The notes under the pieces were generated by a model that was not told the DNA's origin, did no database searches, and worked only from the letters and a program-made list of their open reading frames with translations. This document shows, one piece after another, positions 28,901-35,519 of a DNA stretch of 48,325 nt (position 1 is its first letter; each line of letters begins with the position of its first letter). Source of the DNA: Firm-04 sp003446315 (lineage in GTDB: Bacteria; Bacillota; Clostridia; Oscillospirales; Ruminococcaceae); assembly GCA_946530355.1 (NCBI GenBank), contig CAMNAB010000005.1:1-48325 (forward strand), in the 5' to 3' direction. The position numbers and the translations under genes are program-made.

Positions 28901-30046
28901 TCCATTGATGATATCAGTTATATCGAAGCGCACGGCACCGGTACGGTCATCGGTGATCCGATCGAGATCGCGGCGCTTTCCAGACAGTTCTCCGGCAGAA
29001 AGAATCCGGAAAAAATCGCAGTCGGTTCTGTGAAGACCAATATCGGTCATCTGCTGCCTGCTGCTGCCGGTGCCGGGATTCTGAAAACGCTGCTTTGCAT
29101 GAAGCATCGCCAGTTTGTAAAGAGCCTGCATATGGAACATGTCAATCCGCTGCTGGAGATCGAGAAAACACCGTTCCGGCTGCTGCGGGAAAATGAAGCG
29201 TGGAATGTGCCGGACGGCAAGAAACGCTTTGCCGGTGTGACATCGTTGGGTCTTGGCGGTACGAATGCACATGTTATTCTGGGTGAATATATTCCGGAAC
29301 AAACGCCGGTACAGCATGCCGGCTCCGGAAAACAGATCCTGACTGTCTCTGCAAAAACACCGGATGCGATGGAAAAAGTGCTGCAAGATACGACTGCTTT
29401 GCTGCATGATCCGGCTGTGGATACGAGCGTATTGTGCATGACCCGGAACCGCTTCCGCCGTCATTATGCTTATCGTGCTGCGCTGCTGCTGGATGAAAAC
29501 GGTCAGCAGACCGGCGATGTGATCCGCGGCAGAATGCATCGTCAGATCGCTTCGGATGTTCGTATCGAGATCGGTGATACCGGCTTCGAAAACACTGTAG
29601 ATACGTTCAAAACCATTTGCAGAAAATTGCAGCGCTATCAGGAATTGCTCGGCAGATTGTCGCCGGTCACAGGTTTGGGTGTCAGCCACTGGATCGCAGA
29701 ATATGTAAACGACAAATGCTCGGAACAGGATGCAGTAAAACGCTTTACTGCCGGTACTTTGCCGCAGCAGCAGACCGCAGATCAGAGCAGTGCAGATCTC
29801 GTTTTGCAGATCGGTGCGTGTGCGGCGCATGATGCCAAAGTATGCGTGGTGAACGGTTCGTTTGCACCGGATTCGGATGATGATATTCTGGAAAATCTCA
29901 TGCAGCTTTATGTGCACGGCGCTGCGGTCAACTGGCAGGTGCTGGATCCGGCAGAGGGACAGTCTGTGATGCATTTGCCGCCTTATCCGTTTGAAAAGAA
30001 TCATGTCTGGCTGGACAGCGAAGATATTGATTCTGATAATCAGTAA
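25991..30046 (+). CDS. FAAL-PCP-KS-(vestigial AT) loading and extension protein
   Basis: 1351 residues. The fatty acyl-AMP ligase (about 30-590) has FSSGTTGVPEGAMLSH (Ser180 onward), WLPHTHNLGLF near 218 as in FAALs, PGYGMTEAT, and the end TGSGKVKR. It is followed by a carrier domain (ELGGNSIQA, Ser625) and a ketosynthase (Cys846 in DTACSSF, His981, His1020). A shortened AT remnant follows, ending in PPYPFEKNHVW. The protein should activate a free fatty acid as acyl-AMP, load it on the PCP and extend it by one unit held on the free ACP encoded next. This is the order seen in MycA/ItuA of mycosubtilin and iturin, here split over several genes. The ATG at 25991 has AAAGGG upstream. An in-frame ATG 21 codons earlier lacks a site. 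Although second in gene order, it probably acts before the megasynthase. Confidence 0.94.
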   Translation: MNSEQTSFQSEYVKNGFQIVPDVLDYMSQHYPQKGCRYLHANGSEVFVSYPEIRSRSLRILDALRKKGVHQGDRIAVETDEPEIFHSMFWACMYGGIIISSIQQPQSWDPKSKSAEIFVKQLAKLDRPMLITQQRHAEYYQDLLRANPELNLVLFEDLHSETEAEPAAQDPGDIIYIQFSSGTTGVPEGAMLSHWNILYCSGATAQVADLPEHDTVVSWLPHTHNLGLFTPLIIAMMQYHDCFFTTPAVFLHDPFAFLKRVSSFTGIWFSTNNFAMEWIIQKVPDEKLEELDMSNIDTIFAGSEIISGKTVERFLAKFGKRGLRREVIRPGYGMTEATLVISVTKRYDGPISDTISRKAMMHEQKALPADAQDPNDALCLLSNGEPLGDLEVRITDENRNPLPERMLGEIEARGQGLFQGYYNEPDSTAKRVRDGWLCTGDIGYLLNNRIFIVGRKKDIAIIRGANYVVTDIEECISAETGIPRTVLAVVGISQDNEEQLAVFVVNQDPLADFAQLAYKIRAAVLTHYQLEINVILPIAALPKTGSGKVKRYEMRMQFENGLFDDTYQEITALLKTIQPDHKSKSTRKSRVYYEEKVAECWSQVLKIPAEQIEPETPFYELGGNSIQAYRLILVLSEAFGMELGQEVISKYNTVSAMADYLKRQKQPESSARTEQNKQEEKIVITGIGVRLPGAATQEAFWENLVSGKDCVSKVEGKRRTLSGSPDWDDTLGLLSDIDSFDYDFFDMSYEEAKFMDPQQRMSMEATYEALEDAGMLQDETEHENVAVFACNTFNSYTPLVFAYTKNHGYHEIPQRTLVNNMNNMIAARISHQYGFVGPVMAVDTACSSFLTGLHLARNTILHGEAEGAVVCGSNLIATKYMYELAKQAGIVTPSGKSKVFDEDADGSVLGEGIVVFYLQKMSDALRNHSQIYGVIHGTAINNDGYALSVTSPNPRGEYDVLHKAYAESDVSIDDISYIEAHGTGTVIGDPIEIAALSRQFSGRKNPEKIAVGSVKTNIGHLLPAAAGAGILKTLLCMKHRQFVKSLHMEHVNPLLEIEKTPFRLLRENEAWNVPDGKKRFAGVTSLGLGGTNAHVILGEYIPEQTPVQHAGSGKQILTVSAKTPDAMEKVLQDTTALLHDPAVDTSVLCMTRNRFRRHYAYRAALLLDENGQQTGDVIRGRMHRQIASDVRIEIGDTGFENTVDTFKTICRKLQRYQELLGRLSPVTGLGVSHWIAEYVNDKCSEQDAVKRFTAGTLPQQQTADQSSADLVLQIGACAAHDAKVCVVNGSFAPDSDDDILENLMQLYVHGAAVNWQVLDPAEGQSVMHLPPYPFEKNHVWLDSEDIDSDNQ
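29336..30010 (+). other. Vestigial acyltransferase region in the FAAL-KS protein
   Basis: Residues about 1116-1340. Both flanking linkers are present (ILTVSAKTPDAMEKVL and HLPPYPFEKNHVW), but only about 225 residues span them, roughly half of a working KS-AT-linker unit. The nucleophile region may correspond to GLGVSHWIAEYV; Ser1232 could be the old active serine but the GHSxG context is lost and no catalytic histidine segment remains. The stand-alone AT encoded 300 bases downstream is the obvious replacement. Confidence 0.75.
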
Positions 30047-30064
30047 TACGAAAGGAAGAAAACT

Positions 30065-30316
30065 ATGTCAACACAGGAAATTATCAACTATATGAAAGAA
30101 TTGATCGCAGAGGCATCCGGCGAAACACCGGATCAGATCGACGAAAATCTGAGCTTTTTCAAGATCGGCATTTCGTCTGTTTATGCGCTGAAAATTATGA
30201 ATAAGCTGAGAAAAAAATTGCAGGTCGATATCAATCCCGTGGCAATGTTTGAATATAAGACCATTGCGGATATGGCAGGCTATCTGCATACTTGCGTTGA
30301 GGAAGAAGCTGTATGA
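30065..30316 (+). CDS. Free acyl carrier protein
   Basis: This 83-residue carrier protein is acidic and all-helical in type, with the phosphopantetheine serine in KIGISSVYAL (Ser38). It follows the FAAL-KS gene by 18 bases with GAAAGGAAG as ribosome site, and its stop overlaps the start of the acyltransferase gene by four bases (ATGA). It most likely carries the extender unit for the preceding ketosynthase, whose own module has no C-terminal ACP, and then presents the beta-keto chain to the aminotransferase. A phosphopantetheinyl transferase would be needed; none is encoded in this window. Confidence 0.92.
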   Translation: MSTQEIINYMKELIAEASGETPDQIDENLSFFKIGISSVYALKIMNKLRKKLQVDINPVAMFEYKTIADMAGYLHTCVEEEAV

Positions 30317-31272
30317 AATATGCCGCAATGTTTCCGGGGCAGGGCTGCCAGTATAAGAACATGTGCGCACAGCTTTATCAGGAAGATCATGATTTCCGGG
30401 GCATCTTGCAGGATGCTTCGGAGATCCTGGGATATGATCTATGGAAGATGATCGCTGAAAGCAAAATGTCGGAATTTACGAAATCAGAGTATGCACAGCC
30501 TGCCGTCGCAACAGTGTCCTATGCGCTGTACCGGAATCTGCTTGCACAGACAGACTCCCTGCCGGCAGTCGGGATCGGACACAGCCTCGGCGAGATCTCT
30601 GCGCTGATCTGCGCGGAAAGTATCTCCTTTGAAGCCGGTCTGCGGTTTATTCAGGCACGCGGAAAACTGATGAGTGAGATCCTTCAGGCGAAAACCGGTT
30701 TTTGCGGGATCCTGACCGATCTGACGCAGACACAGGCGGAAGCACTGACTGAAACCGTCAGGAAAACGGCATATGCCGCCATTACCGGTTATAATTCCGC
30801 AAAACAGTTTATGGTCGGCGGCGAGAAACAGGCTGAAACGATCCTTGACGATCTGGCGGATGCAGCCGGCGGACAGTATATCCCGTACCGGATGGTGCCG
30901 ATGAAGGCGAATGCGCCCTATCACAGTGCACTCATTCAGCCTTATCAGAACAGATTGCAGGAACTTCTGGCAGATGTCGATGTGCAGCAGCCGGTTTTCC
31001 CGATCATTTCGACGGTCAGCGGCAAGCAGATCGAACAGGCAGGGGAGATCAAAACCCTGCTGACAGAACAGCTCGTCAAGCCGGTTCTTTGGAATCAGGC
31101 GGTGGAACAGGCACTTCTTTGTGCGCCGGAGCTGTTTGCTGATATCGGCCCGAATAAGATCATGAAGAATCTGGTTCTGGAAACAGATCCTTCCATGCAG
31201 GCACTCGCATGGGACAGTGCAGAAGATCAGCCAACGATACAACAATTTTTCAGGAAGCAGGAGGTTTCATAA
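30313..31272 (+). CDS. Stand-alone (trans-acting) malonyl-type acyltransferase
   Basis: This 319-residue FabD-like acyltransferase opens with AAMFPGQGCQYKNM. Its nucleophile Ser91 is in GIGHSLGE, the RGKLM arginine follows, and catalytic His204 is in APYHSALI. Such enzymes move malonyl or related units from CoA or ACP to carrier proteins. APYHS is closer to the PFHS of FabD-type enzymes than to the YASH of methylmalonyl ATs. Two ketosynthase modules in the cluster have decayed ATs, so this gene likely serves both, like FenF in mycosubtilin synthesis or ZmaF in zwittermicin synthesis. Whether it takes malonyl-CoA, hydroxymalonyl-ACP or both cannot be read from sequence. It overlaps the ACP gene by four bases, so the pair is translationally coupled. 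Confidence 0.93.
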   Translation: MKYAAMFPGQGCQYKNMCAQLYQEDHDFRGILQDASEILGYDLWKMIAESKMSEFTKSEYAQPAVATVSYALYRNLLAQTDSLPAVGIGHSLGEISALICAESISFEAGLRFIQARGKLMSEILQAKTGFCGILTDLTQTQAEALTETVRKTAYAAITGYNSAKQFMVGGEKQAETILDDLADAAGGQYIPYRMVPMKANAPYHSALIQPYQNRLQELLADVDVQQPVFPIISTVSGKQIEQAGEIKTLLTEQLVKPVLWNQAVEQALLCAPELFADIGPNKIMKNLVLETDPSMQALAWDSAEDQPTIQQFFRKQEVS

Positions 31273-31273
31273 A

Positions 31274-32593
31274 ATGCAGACAAGCATGCAGGAATACCAT
31301 GAAAAAGTAAAGCGTTATCTTCCGGGCGGTGTTCATTATAATTTCAATTTGCCATGGGAAGAATCGCCGCTGCATTTCGTCAGAACAGAGGGCAGCCGCG
31401 TATTTGATATGGACGGCAATGAATATCTGGATCTGTATGCACGGTTCGGTGCAATGATCCTTGGGCACGGAAACCGCGAATATCAGGATGCTTTGAAAGA
31501 GACGATTGATCGTGTACTTTGTGTCAGCCATTGCGATTTTGACTACGAAGTGCTCGAAATGATCCATGATCTCGTTCCGTCTGCTGAGATGATCCGCTTT
31601 GGATTGTCCGGCACGGAGATCGTGCAGAATGCGCTGCGCGTTGCAAGAGCATATACCGGAAAAAACCGGTTTGTGCGCTTTGAGAATCACTATCACGGCA
31701 ACTATGATAACATTATGGGCGGAAAAGTCAAAAACGCCGCTTTCCCGATCCCGACAGATTTCTTCGGTGACACGCACGGAACTGCCGGCAGAGCCAAGGA
31801 TTCCATGGAAAGCCAGTCCTTCCTGATCCCGTGGAATGATGAAAAAGTGCTCGAAAAACTGCTTGCAGAGCATTCCGATGAGATCGCAGCCATCATCACA
31901 GAACCGGTATGCGTCAACGGCGGAAGCGTCGAACCGAAGCCCGGATATCTGGAGAAAATGCGCAGCCTGTGTGACCAATACCATGTTGTCCTGATCTTTG
32001 ATGAGATCATAACCGGTTTCCGGGTCGGGCTGCACGGTGCGCAGGGTTATTACGGTGTCACACCGGATCTGACAACACTCGGCAAGGCGATTGCAGGCGG
32101 CGGTGTGCCGGTATCGGCGCTGGTCGGCAAAAAGGAGATCATGTCGCTGCTGGAAGAAAAAAAGGTCATCCATGCCGGTACCTTCAACGGATATCCGCTG
32201 GGTTCTGCTGCGATCCGTGCGACTTTGCAGATTTTGTCCCGCGATAACGGCGCTGTCTATGATAATATGCGGGAAAAGATCTCCGCGATCCATCATATTC
32301 TGGAAGAAAATGCAAAGAAAGCCGGCATTGCACTTTCCGTGCAGGGCATCCCGGGCTGCGGCGCTTATCACTGCTGTGAGAAACCGCTGGAAACGCCGTC
32401 TGAATATAATTTTGATGTGATGTCAAAGGATATCATTCTCAATACCTGTCTGCAAAAGCGCGGGATTCTGGTTTCCAGCATGTCCCGTCTGTATGCAAAT
32501 ATTATGCTGAATGATGATGACATTGCATGGTTTGAGACACATTCAATGGAAGCACTGCGGGATGCAGCAGCGATTTTCGATGAAATCTATTGA
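31274..32593 (+). CDS. PLP-dependent class III aminotransferase (AMT), probable beta-ketoacyl-ACP aminotransferase
   Basis: A 439-residue protein of the glutamate-1-semialdehyde aminomutase type. It has YLPGGVHYN and GSRVFDMDGNEYLDLY at the N-terminus, GLSGTEIVQNALRVAR for cofactor phosphate binding, FDEIITGFR for the ring, and Lys271 in LGKAIAGG as the Schiff-base lysine. Close relatives form the AMT domain of iturin, mycosubtilin and other synthases, turning a beta-ketoacyl-ACP into a beta-aminoacyl-ACP. Here it is a free enzyme starting two bases after the acyltransferase stop, with GGAGG upstream. A housekeeping HemL role is unlikely, since no other tetrapyrrole genes are near. Substrate is inferred from context. 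Confidence 0.9.
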   Translation: MQTSMQEYHEKVKRYLPGGVHYNFNLPWEESPLHFVRTEGSRVFDMDGNEYLDLYARFGAMILGHGNREYQDALKETIDRVLCVSHCDFDYEVLEMIHDLVPSAEMIRFGLSGTEIVQNALRVARAYTGKNRFVRFENHYHGNYDNIMGGKVKNAAFPIPTDFFGDTHGTAGRAKDSMESQSFLIPWNDEKVLEKLLAEHSDEIAAIITEPVCVNGGSVEPKPGYLEKMRSLCDQYHVVLIFDEIITGFRVGLHGAQGYYGVTPDLTTLGKAIAGGGVPVSALVGKKEIMSLLEEKKVIHAGTFNGYPLGSAAIRATLQILSRDNGAVYDNMREKISAIHHILEENAKKAGIALSVQGIPGCGAYHCCEKPLETPSEYNFDVMSKDIILNTCLQKRGILVSSMSRLYANIMLNDDDIAWFETHSMEALRDAAAIFDEIY

Positions 32594-32610
32594 GAACGGA
32601 GTGAAGAATC

Positions 32611-33486
32611 ATGGCTGAAAATACGTTTGCAGAAGCAAAACCAAAAAAATATCTTCTGATCTATTTGCTGATCTCCTTCGGCATTTGCTGGGGCATGTGC
32701 CTGTTTTATGTGATCGCAAATGACTTCATGACAAGAACATTCGGCGAGCTGACACTGGAAAATCCGCTTGTGCTCTTTGCGCTGAATGTACCGGGCGTGG
32801 CAACCTTTTTGATGTATTTTCTTTATGGCGGATGGAAAGCCGTCAGGGATTTTTTGAAGACGCTGATCCCGCGTGTCAAAGATTTGAAGTGGATCCCGAT
32901 TATCATAGCAGTCATGTGTATTTATCTGGTCTGCGTGCGACTGGGATGCATGGCAGTCGGCATCAAAGTACCGGAACTGGAATATACATTTCCGCAAATG
33001 CTCAAGATCTTTTTGCTGAATTTCTTCGGTGAAACGGGTATGATCGGTCAGGTATTCGGCTGGTTCGGCTTTATGCTTCCTTATATGCAGGCGAAGACAA
33101 AAAGCAATATTCGTGCTGGCTTGTGGACAGGCTTTGCATTCGGCATGTTCCTGCTTCCCGGATATGTGTTCTCCTCATTTGAAACAGCAACAGCATTCCC
33201 GTTCTATCTGGTGCAGATGATGCTGTTCAGCGTTTGTGCAACTTATGTTTTGAATGAAGTGAAAGGCAATTTGCTCTTTTTCCTGCTTACATTCTGGATC
33301 GCAGCGACCGGCAGCAAAGTGCGGCTTTATGATTTCATTCCGTCTGTGCAGATCGTGCAGATCGTGCTGTTCCTGATTATGTTTGGTGTGCTTTATTTTG
33401 TCTTCAAGAAGCGTTATGCCGGAAAGAAACCCGAAGAAGTGCTGCAAATGTTCCCGGATTTTCTTTATCAGGGGAGCCGCGCATAA
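32611..33486 (+). CDS. CPBP-like integral membrane protein lacking the protease residues
   Basis: A 291-residue protein with about eight hydrophobic segments. Residues 147-157 (QVFGWFGFMLP) align with the CPBP (CAAX protease and bacteriocin-processing) motif EExGWRGxLLP, and 177-183 (FGMFLLP) with its WGxWHLP. The two glutamates are Gln147-Val148, the arginine is Phe152 and the metal-binding histidine is Leu181, so no protease chemistry is expected. Several family members give immunity to a producer's own peptide. Being inside the operon between the aminotransferase and thioesterase genes, it may protect the host, help export, or organise the synthases at the membrane. The CPBP assignment is by eye and only moderately sure. 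Confidence 0.6.
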   Translation: MAENTFAEAKPKKYLLIYLLISFGICWGMCLFYVIANDFMTRTFGELTLENPLVLFALNVPGVATFLMYFLYGGWKAVRDFLKTLIPRVKDLKWIPIIIAVMCIYLVCVRLGCMAVGIKVPELEYTFPQMLKIFLLNFFGETGMIGQVFGWFGFMLPYMQAKTKSNIRAGLWTGFAFGMFLLPGYVFSSFETATAFPFYLVQMMLFSVCATYVLNEVKGNLLFFLLTFWIAATGSKVRLYDFIPSVQIVQIVLFLIMFGVLYFVFKKRYAGKKPEEVLQMFPDFLYQGSRA

Positions 33487-33501
33487 TTCGGAAATATCAG
33501 A

Positions 33502-33543
33502 AGAAAGGACACGTTTGATGCGTGTAAACGGTGCAGAAACATG
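33502..33543 (+). promoter_or_regulatory. Displaced ribosome site of the thioesterase gene, with a small hairpin
   Basis: AGAAAGGA (33502-33509) is the only good ribosome site, yet it lies 31 bases before the ATG at 33541. CGTTT (33512-33516) and AAACG (33526-33530) can pair between them. The same site is well placed for an ATG at 33518 in another frame, which would give a 41-codon frame overlapping the thioesterase start (to 33643). Confidence 0.4.
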
Positions 33544-34311
33544 TCTTATAAACTATTTGAATGCGTGCGGAAAGGCAACTCCGACCGGCAGCTCATCATT
33601 TTTCCGTATCTCGGCGGAAGTGTCAGCACGCTTTCAGAGCTGATGCGTGCGGTAGACAGTCCGGAGACTGAGATCTGGGCTGCAAATCCGCCCGGACACA
33701 TCGGCTCGCAGCTTCCGCTTTCGCATGACATGAATCAGCTCACGGATCTCTACTATACCGAACTCAAAGAGATCGTGAAACCGGAATGCTATTTGTTCGG
33801 ACACAGTATGGGCGGAAATATTGCGTATTATATGGCGAAAAAATGGGAGAAATTCGGCTTGAAACGGGATTGGCTCAAAGGGGTCGTCATTGCAGCAAGT
33901 GCGCCGCCGTGTTTTATGTATCATAAGAAATATTCAGAATTGTCCGATTCAGCACTGATCGACCAGATCATGGCGTATAAAGCGCTTCCGGTGGATGTCA
34001 TAAAATCCGAAGAACTGATGCAGATGCTGTTGCCGGTCTTTCGGGCAGATTACCGTGTCATGGAAACGGGTGCTGAAATCGAGATCGGGGAAAAACTGGC
34101 GGTCGATTCCTATTTTATCTGGGGCGATGAGGATCCGGTCGAACCGGTTGAGCTGCTGACAAAATGGAATCAGTATTTTGCACAACCCGGAACCGTGCTG
34201 CCGGTGAAACATGCCGAGCATATGCTGGTGCATCATAATATTGATGCGGTTGCCGGTTATCTCCGCAATATTCTGAACGGAAAATATCGAAAAAAAGCAG
34301 AAGAATTCTGA
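33541..34311 (+). CDS. Type II thioesterase
   Basis: A 256-residue alpha/beta hydrolase of the GrsT/SrfAD type. It has IIFPYLGGS at the start, nucleophile Ser89 in GHSMGGN, aspartate in IWGDEDPVEP, and catalytic histidine in AEHMLVHH (probably His227). Enzymes of this type clear wrongly loaded or stalled chains from carrier proteins and normally do not release the finished product. The ATG at 33541 is the only usable in-frame start, since the frame contains no other start codon back to the previous stop, and it gives the usual N-terminus. Its ribosome site is unusually far away (see the preceding regulatory entry). Because the megasynthase has no thioesterase of its own, a release role cannot be excluded. 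Confidence 0.93.
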   Translation: MSYKLFECVRKGNSDRQLIIFPYLGGSVSTLSELMRAVDSPETEIWAANPPGHIGSQLPLSHDMNQLTDLYYTELKEIVKPECYLFGHSMGGNIAYYMAKKWEKFGLKRDWLKGVVIAASAPPCFMYHKKYSELSDSALIDQIMAYKALPVDVIKSEELMQMLLPVFRADYRVMETGAEIEIGEKLAVDSYFIWGDEDPVEPVELLTKWNQYFAQPGTVLPVKHAEHMLVHHNIDAVAGYLRNILNGKYRKKAEEF

Positions 34312-34327
34312 AAGTGAGGAACATAAT

Positions 34328-35182
34328 ATGCAGACAATCGGAATTGTTGGTGCAGGTGTTATGGGCAAGGGCGTTGCGGAGCGTATGGCGCAGTATGGCT
34401 ATCGTGTTTGCCTGATGGATCGGGATCCTGCCGTGACGGATTCGGCGCTCAAAATGATCCAGCGCAGTATTCGCTACAGAAGCATGATGGATAAGACGCT
34501 GGATGCAAATGCAATGCTCGATTGCATCACTGTCACAAATGATATGGCTGATCTTGCAGATGCAGATTTTGTCGTCGAAAATGTGACCGAACAGGAAGCA
34601 ATCAAACGGCAGGTCTATGCGGAGCTGGAGCAATACTGCAAGCCGGATTGCATTTATCTGGTCAATACTTCCTGCATCCCGATCACACGGCTCGGCGCAG
34701 GGACAGGCAGACCGGATAAAGTGATCGGTGTGCATTTTATGAATCCGGTTCCCGTGAAAAAATTTGCGGAAGTCATCCGCGGATGGGAAACCAGTGAGGA
34801 GACCGTCGAAACCGTGCGGAAACTGCTGGAAAGCGTCAATATTGCCTGCGAGGTCGTCAATGACAGTGCAGGATTTGTCTCCAACAGACTTTCCCATTTG
34901 TTCATGAACGAAGCAGCATTTCTCGTTTATGAAAATGTCGCAACAGCCAAGCAGATCGACACGATTTTCAAGCAGGCGTTCGGGCATGAGATGGGCCCGC
35001 TGGAGACTGCGGATCTGATCGGCATTGATACCGTTGTGGATTCGCTGGAAGTGCTGTATCAGGAATATGAAGACAGCAAATTCCGCGTCTGCCCGCTGCT
35101 GCGCAGAATGACGGAAGTCGGAAAAACCGGAAGAAAATCCGGAGAAGGTTTTTACAATTACGGCGGAAAGAAACGAAAGTAA
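34328..35182 (+). CDS. 3-hydroxyacyl-CoA dehydrogenase-type oxidoreductase (FkbK/ZmaG-like)
   Basis: This 284-residue NAD(P)-dependent dehydrogenase starts with a Rossmann fold (IVGAGVMGKGVAERMAQYGY) followed by LMDRD. The catalytic region is GVHFMNPVP and the interdomain signature is DSAGFVSNRL. Housekeeping members oxidise 3-hydroxybutyryl-CoA. Next to an ACP, an FkbH and an acyl-CoA dehydrogenase it matches the enzyme that oxidises glyceryl-ACP on the way to hydroxymalonyl-ACP or methoxymalonyl-ACP. No thiolase or crotonase gene is present, which speaks against fatty-acid oxidation or butyrate formation. GAGGAA sits before the start, 16 bases after the thioesterase gene. Confidence 0.9.
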   Translation: MQTIGIVGAGVMGKGVAERMAQYGYRVCLMDRDPAVTDSALKMIQRSIRYRSMMDKTLDANAMLDCITVTNDMADLADADFVVENVTEQEAIKRQVYAELEQYCKPDCIYLVNTSCIPITRLGAGTGRPDKVIGVHFMNPVPVKKFAEVIRGWETSEETVETVRKLLESVNIACEVVNDSAGFVSNRLSHLFMNEAAFLVYENVATAKQIDTIFKQAFGHEMGPLETADLIGIDTVVDSLEVLYQEYEDSKFRVCPLLRRMTEVGKTGRKSGEGFYNYGGKKRK

Positions 35183-35232
35183 ACGAATTTTGTTTCTCTC
35201 ATCACAAAACAACGGAATCATAATAATTTTTG

Positions 35233-35276
35233 AAAGGAGTGCTGTCCGGAAATCAGGGCAGCGAATATGAAACATG
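35233..35276 (+). promoter_or_regulatory. Ribosome site separated from the start by a hairpin (extender ACP gene)
   Basis: AAAGGAGT (35233-35240) is 34 bases upstream of the ATG at 35274. Directly after it GCTGTCC (35241-35247) pairs with GGGCAGC (35256-35262), seven pairs with one G-T. Folding would leave 11 bases between the hairpin and the ATG, a workable spacing. An out-of-frame ATG at 35267 opens only 17 codons. Confidence 0.5.
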
Positions 35277-35513
35277 AATATCGAACAGAATGTAAGAGAA
35301 TTTTTGGGAACATTTTTTGATGTCGATCAGGTAAAGGATACCGATAATATTTTCGAACTCGGTCTGGTCAATTCCCTTTTTGCCATGCAGCTCGTCAATT
35401 ATATCGAGCAGGAATTTGATGTGACCGTTGAGAATGAGGAACTGGATATCGAAAACTTCCGCGATGTCCGTTCCATCTGCAATCTGGTCAAATCCAAGCT
35501 GGATGAGGCTTGA
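35274..35513 (+). CDS. Free acyl carrier protein (FkbJ/ZmaD-like), for the glyceryl/hydroxymalonyl unit
   Basis: This 79-residue acidic carrier protein has phosphopantetheine Ser34 in LGLVNSLFAMQ. It lies between the hydroxyacyl dehydrogenase and the FkbH gene, the place expected for the carrier on which a glycerate unit is loaded and oxidised to hydroxymalonyl. It differs clearly from the free ACP at 30065 (LVNS against ISSV at the modification site), so the two carriers probably have different partners. The FkbH start follows six bases after its stop. Its own ribosome site is separated from the ATG by a hairpin. Confidence 0.92.
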   Translation: MNIEQNVREFLGTFFDVDQVKDTDNIFELGLVNSLFAMQLVNYIEQEFDVTVENEELDIENFRDVRSICNLVKSKLDEA

Positions 35514-35519
35514 GCGAAG

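Noticed and set aside
31274..32593. Housekeeping glutamate-1-semialdehyde aminomutase (HemL)
   Set aside because: The family is the same, but it sits two bases after a PKS acyltransferase gene and no tetrapyrrole genes are near, so a role in the assembly line fits better.
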